Assembly (NCBI GenBank): GCA_947623805.1
Contig: CANQHZ010000024.1
Location: forward strand, 1-43,756
Direction of reading: 5' to 3'
Source of the DNA: an uncultured Lachnospiraceae bacterium
Lineage (GTDB): Bacteria; Bacillota; Clostridia; Lachnospirales; Lachnospiraceae
DNA length: 43,756 nucleotides
Shown here piece after piece: positions 16,722-23,810 of this stretch (its first letter is position 1; each line of letters opens with the position of its first letter). A program made the translations under genes and the position numbers. Below the pieces are notes generated by a model, which worked only from the letters and a program-made list of their open reading frames with translations, did not search any database and was not told the DNA's origin.

Positions 16722-17519
16722 TCAAAAATCACAAATCGCTTTCCGAGGACACTTCTCCTTACAAGCCCCACACCCCGTACACTTACTCTGGTCTATATGC
16801 GCAATAAAATTCTCCACAGTAACAGCCCCCTCCGGACACACCTTAGCACACAACCCACACCCAATACAACTGCTCTGACAAGCTTTCATAGCTATAGGCC
16901 CCTTATCCATGGAACTGCACGCCACCACAGTCTTTGACTCATACGGTATCAGCTCAATCAACGCCTTTGGACACGCCGAAACACACTTCCCACACGCCTT
17001 GCAACGTTCCTTATCTACCACAGCTATGCCGTTTTTCATATAAATAGCCCCAAACGGACACGCCCTCTTGCAGTTACCAAAACCTACACAACCATAATTG
17101 CAGGATTTCGCACCGCCGTCAGGCACATAAGCAAGCATCGAACAATCGCTCACACCCGTATATTCATAATTCTGCGTAGTTTTCTTGCAGTCGCCCGAGC
17201 ATTTGACATATGCCGTCATTCTTACACTTTCTTCCGCCTCCACGCCCATGATGCCCGCAATAACCTTTCCTACCGCCTCACCGCCTACAGGACAGGCATT
17301 GACCGCCGCCTCACCCTTTGCGATAGCCGCCGCAAGTCCTGAACAGCCGGCAAAACCGCAGCCGCCGCAATTATTTCCCGGAAGCGCCGCCAAAACAGCC
17401 TCCTCCCTCTCGTCAACCTCAACCTTGAACACAATGCTCGCTATCCCCAAAAAAATGCCGAGCAGCAAACCCACAGCACCGACTACCGCCACTGCGGTAA
17501 AAATCGCCGAAATACTCAT
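16722..17519 (-). CDS. rnfB: Rnf complex subunit RnfB (Fe-S protein)
   Basis: Iron-sulfur subunit of the membrane ferredoxin:NAD+ oxidoreductase; it is thought to receive electrons from ferredoxin. 265 residues: one N-terminal membrane helix (1-27), a 4Fe-4S domain with GNNCGGCGFAGCSGL plus the distal Cys in NACPVGG, then several ferredoxin clusters seen as repeated CxxCxxC-type motifs (GFGNCKRACPFGA, CKACGKCVSACPKAL, CIGCGLCAKVCPEGA, CTGCGACKEKCPRKA). GAGAGGA precedes the ATG. It is the last gene of the Rnf operon, 62 bp after rnfA. Confidence 0.97.
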   Translation of the reverse strand: MSISAIFTAVAVVGAVGLLLGIFLGIASIVFKVEVDEREEAVLAALPGNNCGGCGFAGCSGLAAAIAKGEAAVNACPVGGEAVGKVIAGIMGVEAEESVRMTAYVKCSGDCKKTTQNYEYTGVSDCSMLAYVPDGGAKSCNYGCVGFGNCKRACPFGAIYMKNGIAVVDKERCKACGKCVSACPKALIELIPYESKTVVACSSMDKGPIAMKACQSSCIGCGLCAKVCPEGAVTVENFIAHIDQSKCTGCGACKEKCPRKAICDF

Positions 17520-17581
17520 AAAAAATCCTCTCTACCGCCTCATAGCGGTTTTAATCAGTAACAAAAGAGCCATTCCAAAGC

Positions 17582-18181
17582 CTACAGCAACCCCGAAAAA
17601 CCACAGAACGCAATCGCCATAAGCCCCGCCGTTATAAGCACAATAGGCATTCCCTTAAATGATTCGGGTATGTCGTTGTATGCTATCTTTTCACGTATGC
17701 CCGCCAAAATAACTATTGCTATCAAAAAGCCCGCCGCTGTCGAAAATCCACTCACAATGCTAAAACCTATCCCGTATTCCTTTTGCACATTCGTAAGCGC
17801 CACGCCCAATACCGCACAGTTTGTCGTGATAAGCGGCAGATACACGCCAAGCGCCTGATAAAGCGACGATACATATTTCTTCAAAAACATCTCCACAAAC
17901 TGCACCAGCGCCGCAATGACAAGAATAAATACTATCGTCTGCAAATATGTAATGTCAAGCGGCGTTAGAATAAATTTATAGATAACAGCCGTTACTCCCG
18001 ATGCAAGCGTTATCACGAAGATAACCGCTCCCCCCATTCCAAGAGCCGTATCCACTTTCTTTGATACGCCCAAAAACGGACATAATCCCAAAAACTGGCT
18101 AAGCACTACATTACTCACCAAAGACGAGCCTATCATCAAAATCAACAAATCCTGCACTACGCCAAGCATATTTTCCCCCAT
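17582..18181 (-). CDS. rnfA: Rnf complex subunit RnfA
   Basis: Integral membrane subunit (199 residues, about six helices) of the Rnf complex, homologous to RnfE and NqrE/D. Typical sequence: SSLVSNVVLSQFLGLCPFLG at the N-terminus with its conserved membrane Cys, and LPLITTNCAVLGVALTN in the middle, whose Cys pairs with the RnfE counterpart to hold an Fe-S cluster in known Rnf/Nqr structures. An alternative start (ATG at codon 5) is possible. It lies 51 bp downstream of rnfE. Confidence 0.96.
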   Translation of the reverse strand: MGENMLGVVQDLLILMIGSSLVSNVVLSQFLGLCPFLGVSKKVDTALGMGGAVIFVITLASGVTAVIYKFILTPLDITYLQTIVFILVIAALVQFVEMFLKKYVSSLYQALGVYLPLITTNCAVLGVALTNVQKEYGIGFSIVSGFSTAAGFLIAIVILAGIREKIAYNDIPESFKGMPIVLITAGLMAIAFCGFSGLL

Positions 18182-18232
18182 TCTGCCGTTAAAAGTGGCT
18201 AATGTATTCTATCGCTAAAGCGACTGATTATC

Positions 18233-18976
18233 TTAAATATCCAAGAACTTATGATTACATGTGTTATTATCGCAATTCATACAGTCCGAGCCACAGCCTG
18301 ACTGAATTTTATCCGCATTCAGCCCTTTCTCCTCACGCTTGCGCTTTATTCGGTTCTGCGTCGCCGTCAATGCCGCAAGCACGAAAAACGCTCCCGGCGC
18401 AAGCACAAATATACTTATCGGGACATATTCTATCGGTTCTGCGCCAAATACCGAACAAATGCCTGCAAGCACATTGTTTATTACCGCATATCCGAAAATT
18501 TCGCCCGCTCCGAGCAGCTCTCTCACTGCGCCTATTATGGTAAGCGCCACGGTAAATCCAAGCCCCATCCCCAATCCATCAAAAAATGACGGAATTATCG
18601 GATTTTTGGAGGCAAACGCCTCCGCACGCCCCAGTATAATACAGTTTACGACTATCAGCGGTATATAAATGCCAAGCGCCGAATACAGGCTAGGTATAAA
18701 GCCCTCAAGCAGCAGCTCCACTATCGTCACAAAAGACGCGATTATGACTATAAACGCCGGTATTCTCACTCTGTTTGGTATGACATTCCTGAGCAGAGAT
18801 ATTATCACATTGCTTAGGACAAGCACCACTGTAGTAGTAAGCCCCATGCCCATGCCGTTTATGGCGGAAGTCGTCACAGCAAGTGTGGGACACATTCCCA
18901 GCATAAGCACAAAAGTCGGATTTTCTTTGATAAGACCGTTTATAAAAACCTCCATAGGTTTCTTTTCACTATTCAC
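18233..18976 (-). CDS. rnfE: Rnf complex subunit RnfE with Cys-rich tail
   Basis: Membrane subunit of Rnf, 247 residues with about six helices. Conserved segments are NPTFVLMLGMCPTLAVTTSA and YIPLIVVNCIILGRAEAFAS, each with the membrane Cys expected to share a cluster with RnfA. The start is a GTG at 18976 with AGGAG 7 nt upstream. After the last helix comes a charged stretch (IKRKREEKGLN) and a tail with five cysteines and a His in about 22 residues (CGSDCMNCDNNTCNH), absent from short RnfE proteins. It may bind metal or Fe-S. Confidence 0.96.
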   Translation of the reverse strand: MNSEKKPMEVFINGLIKENPTFVLMLGMCPTLAVTTSAINGMGMGLTTTVVLVLSNVIISLLRNVIPNRVRIPAFIVIIASFVTIVELLLEGFIPSLYSALGIYIPLIVVNCIILGRAEAFASKNPIIPSFFDGLGMGLGFTVALTIIGAVRELLGAGEIFGYAVINNVLAGICSVFGAEPIEYVPISIFVLAPGAFFVLAALTATQNRIKRKREEKGLNADKIQSGCGSDCMNCDNNTCNHKFLDI

Positions 18977-19018
18977 GATAACTCCTTTCTGCCTGCTTCC
19001 ACAGACAAATAAAATTAT

Positions 19019-19636
19019 TCAAGAAAGACTACGGAAATATTCCAGTCCCGCATTCACCCCGTTTACAATAGCACGTGTTGTTATTGTCGCGCCGCTTATA
19101 GCGTCAATTTCACTTGCATCTGTCGAGCCTGTCTTCGTGTATGTAAACACATCGACATTTTTATTCTCAAACTGCGGCACAAGCACGTCCCCTGCTTTCA
19201 TGCCAAGCCCCGCCGTCTCCGAAATGCTAAGAAGCGATATGCCGTTTAACGTGCCGTCCAGCGCAACTCCCATCGAAAACTGGATGTCGCCGCCATAGCC
19301 GTCATGGTCAGTCACGGTTATCACATACCCAAGCAGGTTCCCCGCGCCGTCATATGCTCCCGACACCTCATCAATGCTCACTCCGCTTATGCCCGCAGCG
19401 TTTATGACTGCCGCAGCAGCGTCCGCGCTGAAATCCTCATATGCCCTAAAATCCGCCGCATCGGCAAATACCAGCCTGCTCGCCTCAAGCTTTGCCTTTT
19501 CTTTCTGCTGCGTTATAGGCTCTTTTGTGACATCATAGACAAATCCGAGCAAAAATCCCGCAACAAGTGTTATTATAAAGAGAATTGCTGCATCTTTCAG
19601 CATAGCCTTTTTTTCTGTAGCTGTTTCATTATTCAT
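19019..19636 (-). CDS. rnfG: Rnf complex subunit RnfG (covalent FMN)
   Basis: Flavoprotein subunit facing outside the membrane. 205 residues: one N-terminal helix (about 12-32) and an FMN-binding domain. The flavin attachment sequence SGATITTRAIVNGVN (about residues 180-194) has the Thr to which FMN is joined through its phosphate in this family. Its ATG overlaps the rnfD stop by 4 nt (ATGA), so translation is coupled. It needs the flavin transferase ApbE, which is not in this window. Confidence 0.96.
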   Translation of the reverse strand: MNNETATEKKAMLKDAAILFIITLVAGFLLGFVYDVTKEPITQQKEKAKLEASRLVFADAADFRAYEDFSADAAAAVINAAGISGVSIDEVSGAYDGAGNLLGYVITVTDHDGYGGDIQFSMGVALDGTLNGISLLSISETAGLGMKAGDVLVPQFENKNVDVFTYTKTGSTDASEIDAISGATITTRAIVNGVNAGLEYFRSLS

Positions 19637-20577
19637 GCCCTCGCGCCTCCTTTTTTACCCTTGCCAAAAGCAGTCGGTTTCGTAAATCTCTCTATCAAAG
19701 GCACAAGCAGATTGCCGAGGATAATCGCATAAGAAACGCCCTCCGCCGACGGGCCGAAAAGTCTGAATATTCCCGTCATAATGCCGAGGAAAATGCCAAA
19801 CACATACTGCCCGTTTTTAGTAATGGGCCTTGTGACATAATCTGTCGCCATGAAAAACGCGCCGAGCATCAATCCGCCTCCCGCAAGCTGCATCGCAATA
19901 TACTCAATATCAAAGCCTTTTCCGCTAAAAAGCAACAGAAATACGACAAAGCTTACAATATATGAACATGGTACTTTCAAATCAATAACACCTGTAATCA
20001 GTAAAAATGCCGCCCCCAACAAAATCGCTATCACGCTTGTCTCGCCTATGGTACCCGCCGTGCTGCCGATAATCATGTCACTAAGCTTTACCGCACCCTC
20101 ACCGCTTTTCAATACGGCAAGAGGCGTCGCACCCGTATAGGCGTCACACTCAAAATTCGTCATTATCGACGTGAATGAAATCATCAAAAAGCACCTTGCC
20201 CCAAGCGCCGGATTCATAAAATTCTGTCCCAAACCGCCAAAAAGCATTTTCACTACTACAATCGCAAACACTCCGCCTATAATGCCTATCCATAAAGGCG
20301 CCTTGGGCGGCAGGTTGAGCGCCAAAAGCAAGCCCGAAAACGACCGCGAAAAGTCACCTATGCTGTTTTTCTTCTTCATGCATCTGTCATATATGTACTC
20401 TGTCAAAACTGTAGTCGCCACTGTCACAAGCACCAACAAAAGCGCGTTTAAGCCAAAATTAAAAATGCCAAAAAGCGTGGCAGGCAGCAAGGCTATCACT
20501 ACATACTGCATAATCCGCTCCGTAGATGCCTTTGACCTGATATGCGGATTAGATGATACTTTTAATATAGAAGCCAC
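19633..20577 (-). CDS. rnfD: Rnf complex subunit RnfD (covalent FMN)
   Basis: Membrane subunit of 314 residues with about eight or more helices. The flavin site is DAYTGATPLAVLKSGEG (about residues 156-172), with the Thr of the S/T-G-A-T type motif. Other Rnf marks are FGGLGQNFMNPALGARCF and MATDYVTRPITKNGQ. RnfD forms part of the electron path and the ion channel region. It lies 14 bp after rnfC and overlaps rnfG. Confidence 0.96.
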   Translation of the reverse strand: MASILKVSSNPHIRSKASTERIMQYVVIALLPATLFGIFNFGLNALLLVLVTVATTVLTEYIYDRCMKKKNSIGDFSRSFSGLLLALNLPPKAPLWIGIIGGVFAIVVVKMLFGGLGQNFMNPALGARCFLMISFTSIMTNFECDAYTGATPLAVLKSGEGAVKLSDMIIGSTAGTIGETSVIAILLGAAFLLITGVIDLKVPCSYIVSFVVFLLLFSGKGFDIEYIAMQLAGGGLMLGAFFMATDYVTRPITKNGQYVFGIFLGIMTGIFRLFGPSAEGVSYAIILGNLLVPLIERFTKPTAFGKGKKGGARA

Positions 20578-20591
20578 GTATGTGTTCCTCC

Positions 20592-21911
20592 TTACTTTTT
20601 ATTTTTTCTGTTGTTAAGCACAGTTTTTCTCATAGATTTAATTGATTGAGTAAGCTGTCGCTTGGCAGGGCAGATGTAGCTGCAGCAACCGCACTCGCAG
20701 CATTCCATGCCGTCATTTGCGACAAACGCCTCCTCGTCATGTCGCCTCGCCATATCCGCAAGTCTGCTCGGCACTACACGCCCTGGGCACACTTCGACGC
20801 ATCTTCCACAGTTTATGCATGGGCCCTCCTCCGTCTCCGAAACCTCGTCTTTCGTGAGACAAAGCAATGCGGACGCTGTCTTGGTCGTAGGCACATTTAA
20901 GTCAAAGAGTGCAAATCCCATCATGGGACCACCCGAAATTACTTTTTGAGGCTCTGTCTTAAACCCGCCTGCCTCCTCTATAAGGTCATTATAATTCATT
21001 CCGATTTTTACATAAAAGTTCCTCGGTTCGTTTACGGCATCACCGGTCACTGTCACTATCCTATTCATCAGCGGCTTGCCCTCCGCCACGGCATGATAAA
21101 CCGCCACTATCGTATCTACATTGTCCACTACGCATCCGGCGTCCGCGGGCAGCATTGACGAATTTATCTCGCGCCCCGTCACGGCGTAAATAAGCTGGCG
21201 CTCCGCCCCTTGCGGATACTTCGTCTTGAGCGCTTTGACCGTAATCCTCTCCTCATTCGCCACAAGCCCGCTCAAAAGCTCTATGCAGTCAGGCTTATTG
21301 TCCTCTATCGCCAGCACTCCCTGGGCGTTGTCAAATAGCCTCAATATGATTTTTAGTCCGTCCACAAGCTTTTGCGGCTCCTCTATCATTCTTCTGTAAT
21401 CCGATGTGAGATACGGCTCGCACTCCGCGCAGTTTGCGATAACGTAAGTTATTTTTTCAGGTTCCTTTGGCGACAGCTTGACATGCGTAGGAAAACCTGC
21501 ACCGCCCATACCGACTACGCCGGCCTCTTTTATAAGCTCTATAATCTCTTTCTTTTCAAGCTTTTCCGGATTGTGCGAAGTGTACTCCACTTCCTCAAAA
21601 AGCCCGTCATTATCAACTATTATTGAATTTACCATGTCGCCCGTCACCACGCGCCTTGGCCCAATCGCCTTTACCGTACCAGACACAGTCGCATAAATAG
21701 GCGCGGACACAAAGCCGCCCGCATCAGCGATTTTCTGCCCGACAAGCACCCTGTCGCCTTTCTTTACCATCGGCACTGCAGGCGCGCCTATATGCTGGCT
21801 GAGAGGATACACCATGTCGCCTTTTGGAATAATAGTCTTCATGGGCTTATCCTTAGATAAATCCTTGCCGTCATACGGGTGCACGCCTCCCCGAAAAGTA
21901 AGCCTTGCCAT
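20592..21911 (-). CDS. rnfC: Rnf complex subunit RnfC (NADH/FMN, Fe-S)
   Basis: Peripheral subunit where NAD+ is reduced. About 439 residues: an N-terminal barrel-like domain (FRGGVHPYDGKDLSKDKPMK), an NADH/FMN-binding region with GVVGMGGAGFPTHVKL and NCAECEPYLTSDYR, and two C-terminal 4Fe-4S motifs (CINCGRCVEVCPGR; CCECGCCSYICPAKR). The start is the ATG at 21911, preceded by GAGGGG; the open frame reaches an ATG at 21929. First gene of the operon. A TATAAT (21978-21983, minus) lies about 70 bp upstream with no good -35 box. The complete rnfCDGEAB set couples ferredoxin oxidation to NAD+ reduction and ion export. Confidence 0.97.
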   Translation of the reverse strand: MARLTFRGGVHPYDGKDLSKDKPMKTIIPKGDMVYPLSQHIGAPAVPMVKKGDRVLVGQKIADAGGFVSAPIYATVSGTVKAIGPRRVVTGDMVNSIIVDNDGLFEEVEYTSHNPEKLEKKEIIELIKEAGVVGMGGAGFPTHVKLSPKEPEKITYVIANCAECEPYLTSDYRRMIEEPQKLVDGLKIILRLFDNAQGVLAIEDNKPDCIELLSGLVANEERITVKALKTKYPQGAERQLIYAVTGREINSSMLPADAGCVVDNVDTIVAVYHAVAEGKPLMNRIVTVTGDAVNEPRNFYVKIGMNYNDLIEEAGGFKTEPQKVISGGPMMGFALFDLNVPTTKTASALLCLTKDEVSETEEGPCINCGRCVEVCPGRVVPSRLADMARRHDEEAFVANDGMECCECGCCSYICPAKRQLTQSIKSMRKTVLNNRKNKK

Positions 21912-22071
21912 CGCCGTCCCCTCTTTCATCTTAGATTTTATTTTCAGAACATCATTCGCGATTATCTTTTTATGAAAATTATACTATTATTTTATAAAAT
22001 TTACTACTATATTTGAAAAATTTAAGAATATTACGTGTTTCAAAATTATCGCCCTAACACCATGTACCATT

Positions 22072-22197
22072 TTATGTACCATTTTCTTCCACATTTAAAA
22101 TGCACTCAATTTTATTCATCTCCTCAAAACTTATATCATCTATTACATGTACATACCTATCCATCGTTATACTATAACTTGCATGTTCCAAAATCAC
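22072..22197 (-). pseudogene. 3' remnant of a tyrosine integrase
   Basis: A frame not reported as an ORF because it has no start: the minus strand reads ILEHASYSITMDRYVHV and then a charged helix to a stop at 22072-22074. This is the C-terminal end of phage/ICE tyrosine recombinases (L-G-H-A-S...T-x-x-x-Y-x-H-V), with the nucleophile Tyr in DRYVHV. An in-frame TGA at 22201-22203 and the change to unrelated sequence show that the rest is gone. The last codons overlap a repeat of ATGGTACAT. It marks an old integration or deletion junction. Confidence 0.75.
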
Positions 22198-22369
22198 TTG
22201 TCAGTCCGTTCAATGCTGATGACGAAGCATTTGCCGCGTCTGTAATCCAGTCGATTGTAGAGTCAACTCCTGACGCATGAGCTACTAGCGCATCCGCTCC
22301 GCCGTAATAAATGGCAGAAGCCGCAGCGCTTACGCCTTTGATGGCTTTTGAGATTGTTTCTTTTTTCAT
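22172..22369 (-). CDS. Small Ala/Ser-rich peptide (65 aa), fused at the integrase scar
   Basis: 65-residue peptide, not recognised. It has a Lys-rich start (MKKETISKAIKGV), then Ala, Ser and Gly-rich sequence with AIYYGGADALVAHASG. AGGAG lies 9 nt before the ATG at 22369, and a promoter is visible at 22429-22458. The size, charge and small-residue content resemble a bacteriocin or other secreted peptide, but there is no double-Gly leader and no transporter nearby. Its last eight or so codons come from the integrase remnant read in another frame, so the native C-terminus may be lost. Confidence 0.5.
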   Translation of the reverse strand: MKKETISKAIKGVSAAASAIYYGGADALVAHASGVDSTIDWITDAANASSSALNGLTSDFGTCKL

Positions 22370-22428
22370 GTTGTTTCTCCTCGATTGATTATTATTTTGC
22401 TATCCTTTAATGGATACATACAGCGAAA

Positions 22429-22458
22429 ATAATCTTGGAAAAAGCGATGGTAAGTCAA
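22429..22458 (-). promoter_or_regulatory. Promoter of the 65-aa peptide
   Basis: Minus-strand TTGACT (22453-22458) and GATTAT (22429-22434), spacer 18 bp. The leader contains a small stem TATCC/GGATA (22411-22426). Confidence 0.45.
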
Positions 22459-22516
22459 GGGGAAAAAGATAATGAATTTATAACCTGATATTTTTTTAAG
22501 ATAAAAAAAAGATAAC

Positions 22517-22741
22517 CTACCTTATATAAAGTCTAATTTTATGACATGAAAAAAGTGCGCAGTTTTCTACGCACTTCTCCTTTAGATTACTATATTGTAT
22601 TTCTACATAACCTTCTGCCGAATTACTTTGCAAGCATAGCTCGTATTCATTAATCCACTCATGTGGTGTATCCAAATCAACTTCTGCAACAATAACGGCT
22701 TTTTCAATCAGCATACCAATATCCAAAAGCTTATAAGTCAT
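22517..22741 (-). CDS. Doubtful 74-aa ORF crossed by a terminator
   Basis: Open frame of 74 residues, acidic in the middle (EVDLDTPHEWINEYELCLQS), not recognised. The only SD-like sequence (AGAGG) is 14 nt from the ATG. A strong intrinsic terminator (22548-22576) lies inside the frame, so a transcript ending there would lack the last ten or so codons and the stop. The real gene, if any, is probably a decayed one whose 3' end has been replaced. Confidence 0.3.
   Translation of the reverse strand: MTYKLLDIGMLIEKAVIVAEVDLDTPHEWINEYELCLQSNSAEGYVEIQYSNLKEKCVENCALFSCHKIRLYIR
22548..22576 (-). terminator. Intrinsic terminator downstream of the transglutaminase-like gene
   Basis: Perfect stem AAGTGCG/CGCACTT (22553-22559, 22570-22576), 10-nt loop, then TTTTTT on the minus strand. 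It would end transcripts from the transglutaminase-like gene (22804-23487). Confidence 0.8.
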
Positions 22742-22803
22742 GTATACTATTCAAACCTCTTAACTTCTGAACCGCTATACATCATCATTTTTCTAGTATA
22801 TAA

Positions 22804-23487
22804 CTAATAAAAAATCACTCTTATACCGGCTGCCTGTAGAGCTCGTGGATCAGCGGAATATATTGTGGTAGGCTGCGGATCATATGGTATGTACTTGTCA
22901 GGCACTTGGGCATATGTCTTGCAAAAACGGTAGTAAGCTATCGTGCCGCCTTTTGCTATATTGTCCTCTATCTGTGGGTCAAAAACATATTCTATTCCAT
23001 CAATGTTCGCGACTACCCAAGTATGTCCGGTATATCCGCCACTTGCCTTATGTGTCTTTCCTGATACAAGATAGCTGTTTAACCCTATCGCCTTCAGCAT
23101 TTCCGAATATATGTATGAATAATCATCACATACTCCCGTTGCGCTTGCCAGCGCTACATATCCTATATAATCTCCATAAGTTACAAAGCTTAACGGGTCT
23201 GCCGCCACGAGATCAAAACCAGGAGTACCATACTGCATATACGCGATAAGCCAGTCGTAACATGCTTTAGCCTTGTCATATGTAGTCATTTCAGGGGATG
23301 TTAACTGTGACAACAGGTAAGTTATCATTTCATCCAAGGGCTGCGAGCCTGACGGCGTATCTGTCGGTGTAACTACCGCCGCATTGAGAATATCTGCCGC
23401 TGAATTCCCCGCTGCGCATACAGTGACTGAGCAAAGCATCACTGTCGCCATCATTGCTGCTATCATTTTACAAATCCTTTTTTTCAT
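22804..23487 (-). CDS. Secreted transglutaminase-like protein
   Basis: 227-residue exported protein. Signal peptide: MKKR start, hydrophobic core and VCAAG cleavage region (about 26). The transglutaminase/protease-like fold shows the Cys in ATGVCDDYSYIYSEMLKAIG, the His in YTGHTWVVANID and the Asp in YVFDPQIEDN, so the Cys-His-Asp triad is intact. Such proteins in Clostridia act outside the cell as peptidases, cross-linkers or wall-associated enzymes; the substrate cannot be told. GGAGG lies 7 nt before the ATG, and a short GC-rich hairpin (23504-23522) stands just upstream of it. Confidence 0.88.
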   Translation of the reverse strand: MKKRICKMIAAMMATVMLCSVTVCAAGNSAADILNAAVVTPTDTPSGSQPLDEMITYLLSQLTSPEMTTYDKAKACYDWLIAYMQYGTPGFDLVAADPLSFVTYGDYIGYVALASATGVCDDYSYIYSEMLKAIGLNSYLVSGKTHKASGGYTGHTWVVANIDGIEYVFDPQIEDNIAKGGTIAYYRFCKTYAQVPDKYIPYDPQPTTIYSADPRALQAAGIRVIFY

Positions 23488-23695
23488 TTTGTTCCTCCAT
23501 TCTGCCGCCTCTTGTGCGGCGGTTTAAAATAATTAATAGTTTTTGTATTTCCTTACAGCCATTCATTATCTGCACATTCCTTGCATCTAGTACTTCGGAT
23601 GCTTCAACCTTGCCCACAAATCTACATTTTCCGCTAAATGCTATATCAAAAAGTCCTCCCCCTTTCTTGCGTGTGAATGCTTGTGGTTCAGCGAA
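23468..23695 (-). pseudogene. Open frame without a start codon, possible decayed small gene
   Basis: The 323-bp gap 23488-23810 contains no complete gene. On the minus strand a 75-codon frame is open from just after a TGA at 23696-23698 to a TAA at 23468-23470, overlapping the first codons of the transglutaminase-like gene. It lacks ATG, GTG or TTG near its 5' end. Just upstream GGTGGAGAT ATG ATT CGC TGA looks like an SD and start that leave the frame at once. The translation (GGGLFDIAFSGKCRFVGKVE and onward) has ordinary protein composition. A frameshifted small gene or leader is possible; chance is not excluded. Confidence 0.25.
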
Positions 23696-23810
23696 TCATA
23701 TCTCCACCTAATCTAAAAGTGCTGTACTATCATGTCTATAATAATGGCTACTCCTTCTATGTTTTTTGAAAATTTCAAATCTTATAACTCTGTTTATAGG
23801 TTTATATATC

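Noticed and set aside
23503-23523. GC-rich hairpin as terminator of the lipase genes
   Set aside because: On the minus strand it is followed by the ribosome binding site of the transglutaminase-like gene and no T-run.
23454-23711. Plus-strand 85-aa ORF upstream of the transglutaminase-like gene
   Set aside because: No ribosome binding site, and it overlaps the transglutaminase start; the minus-strand frame has a more protein-like composition.
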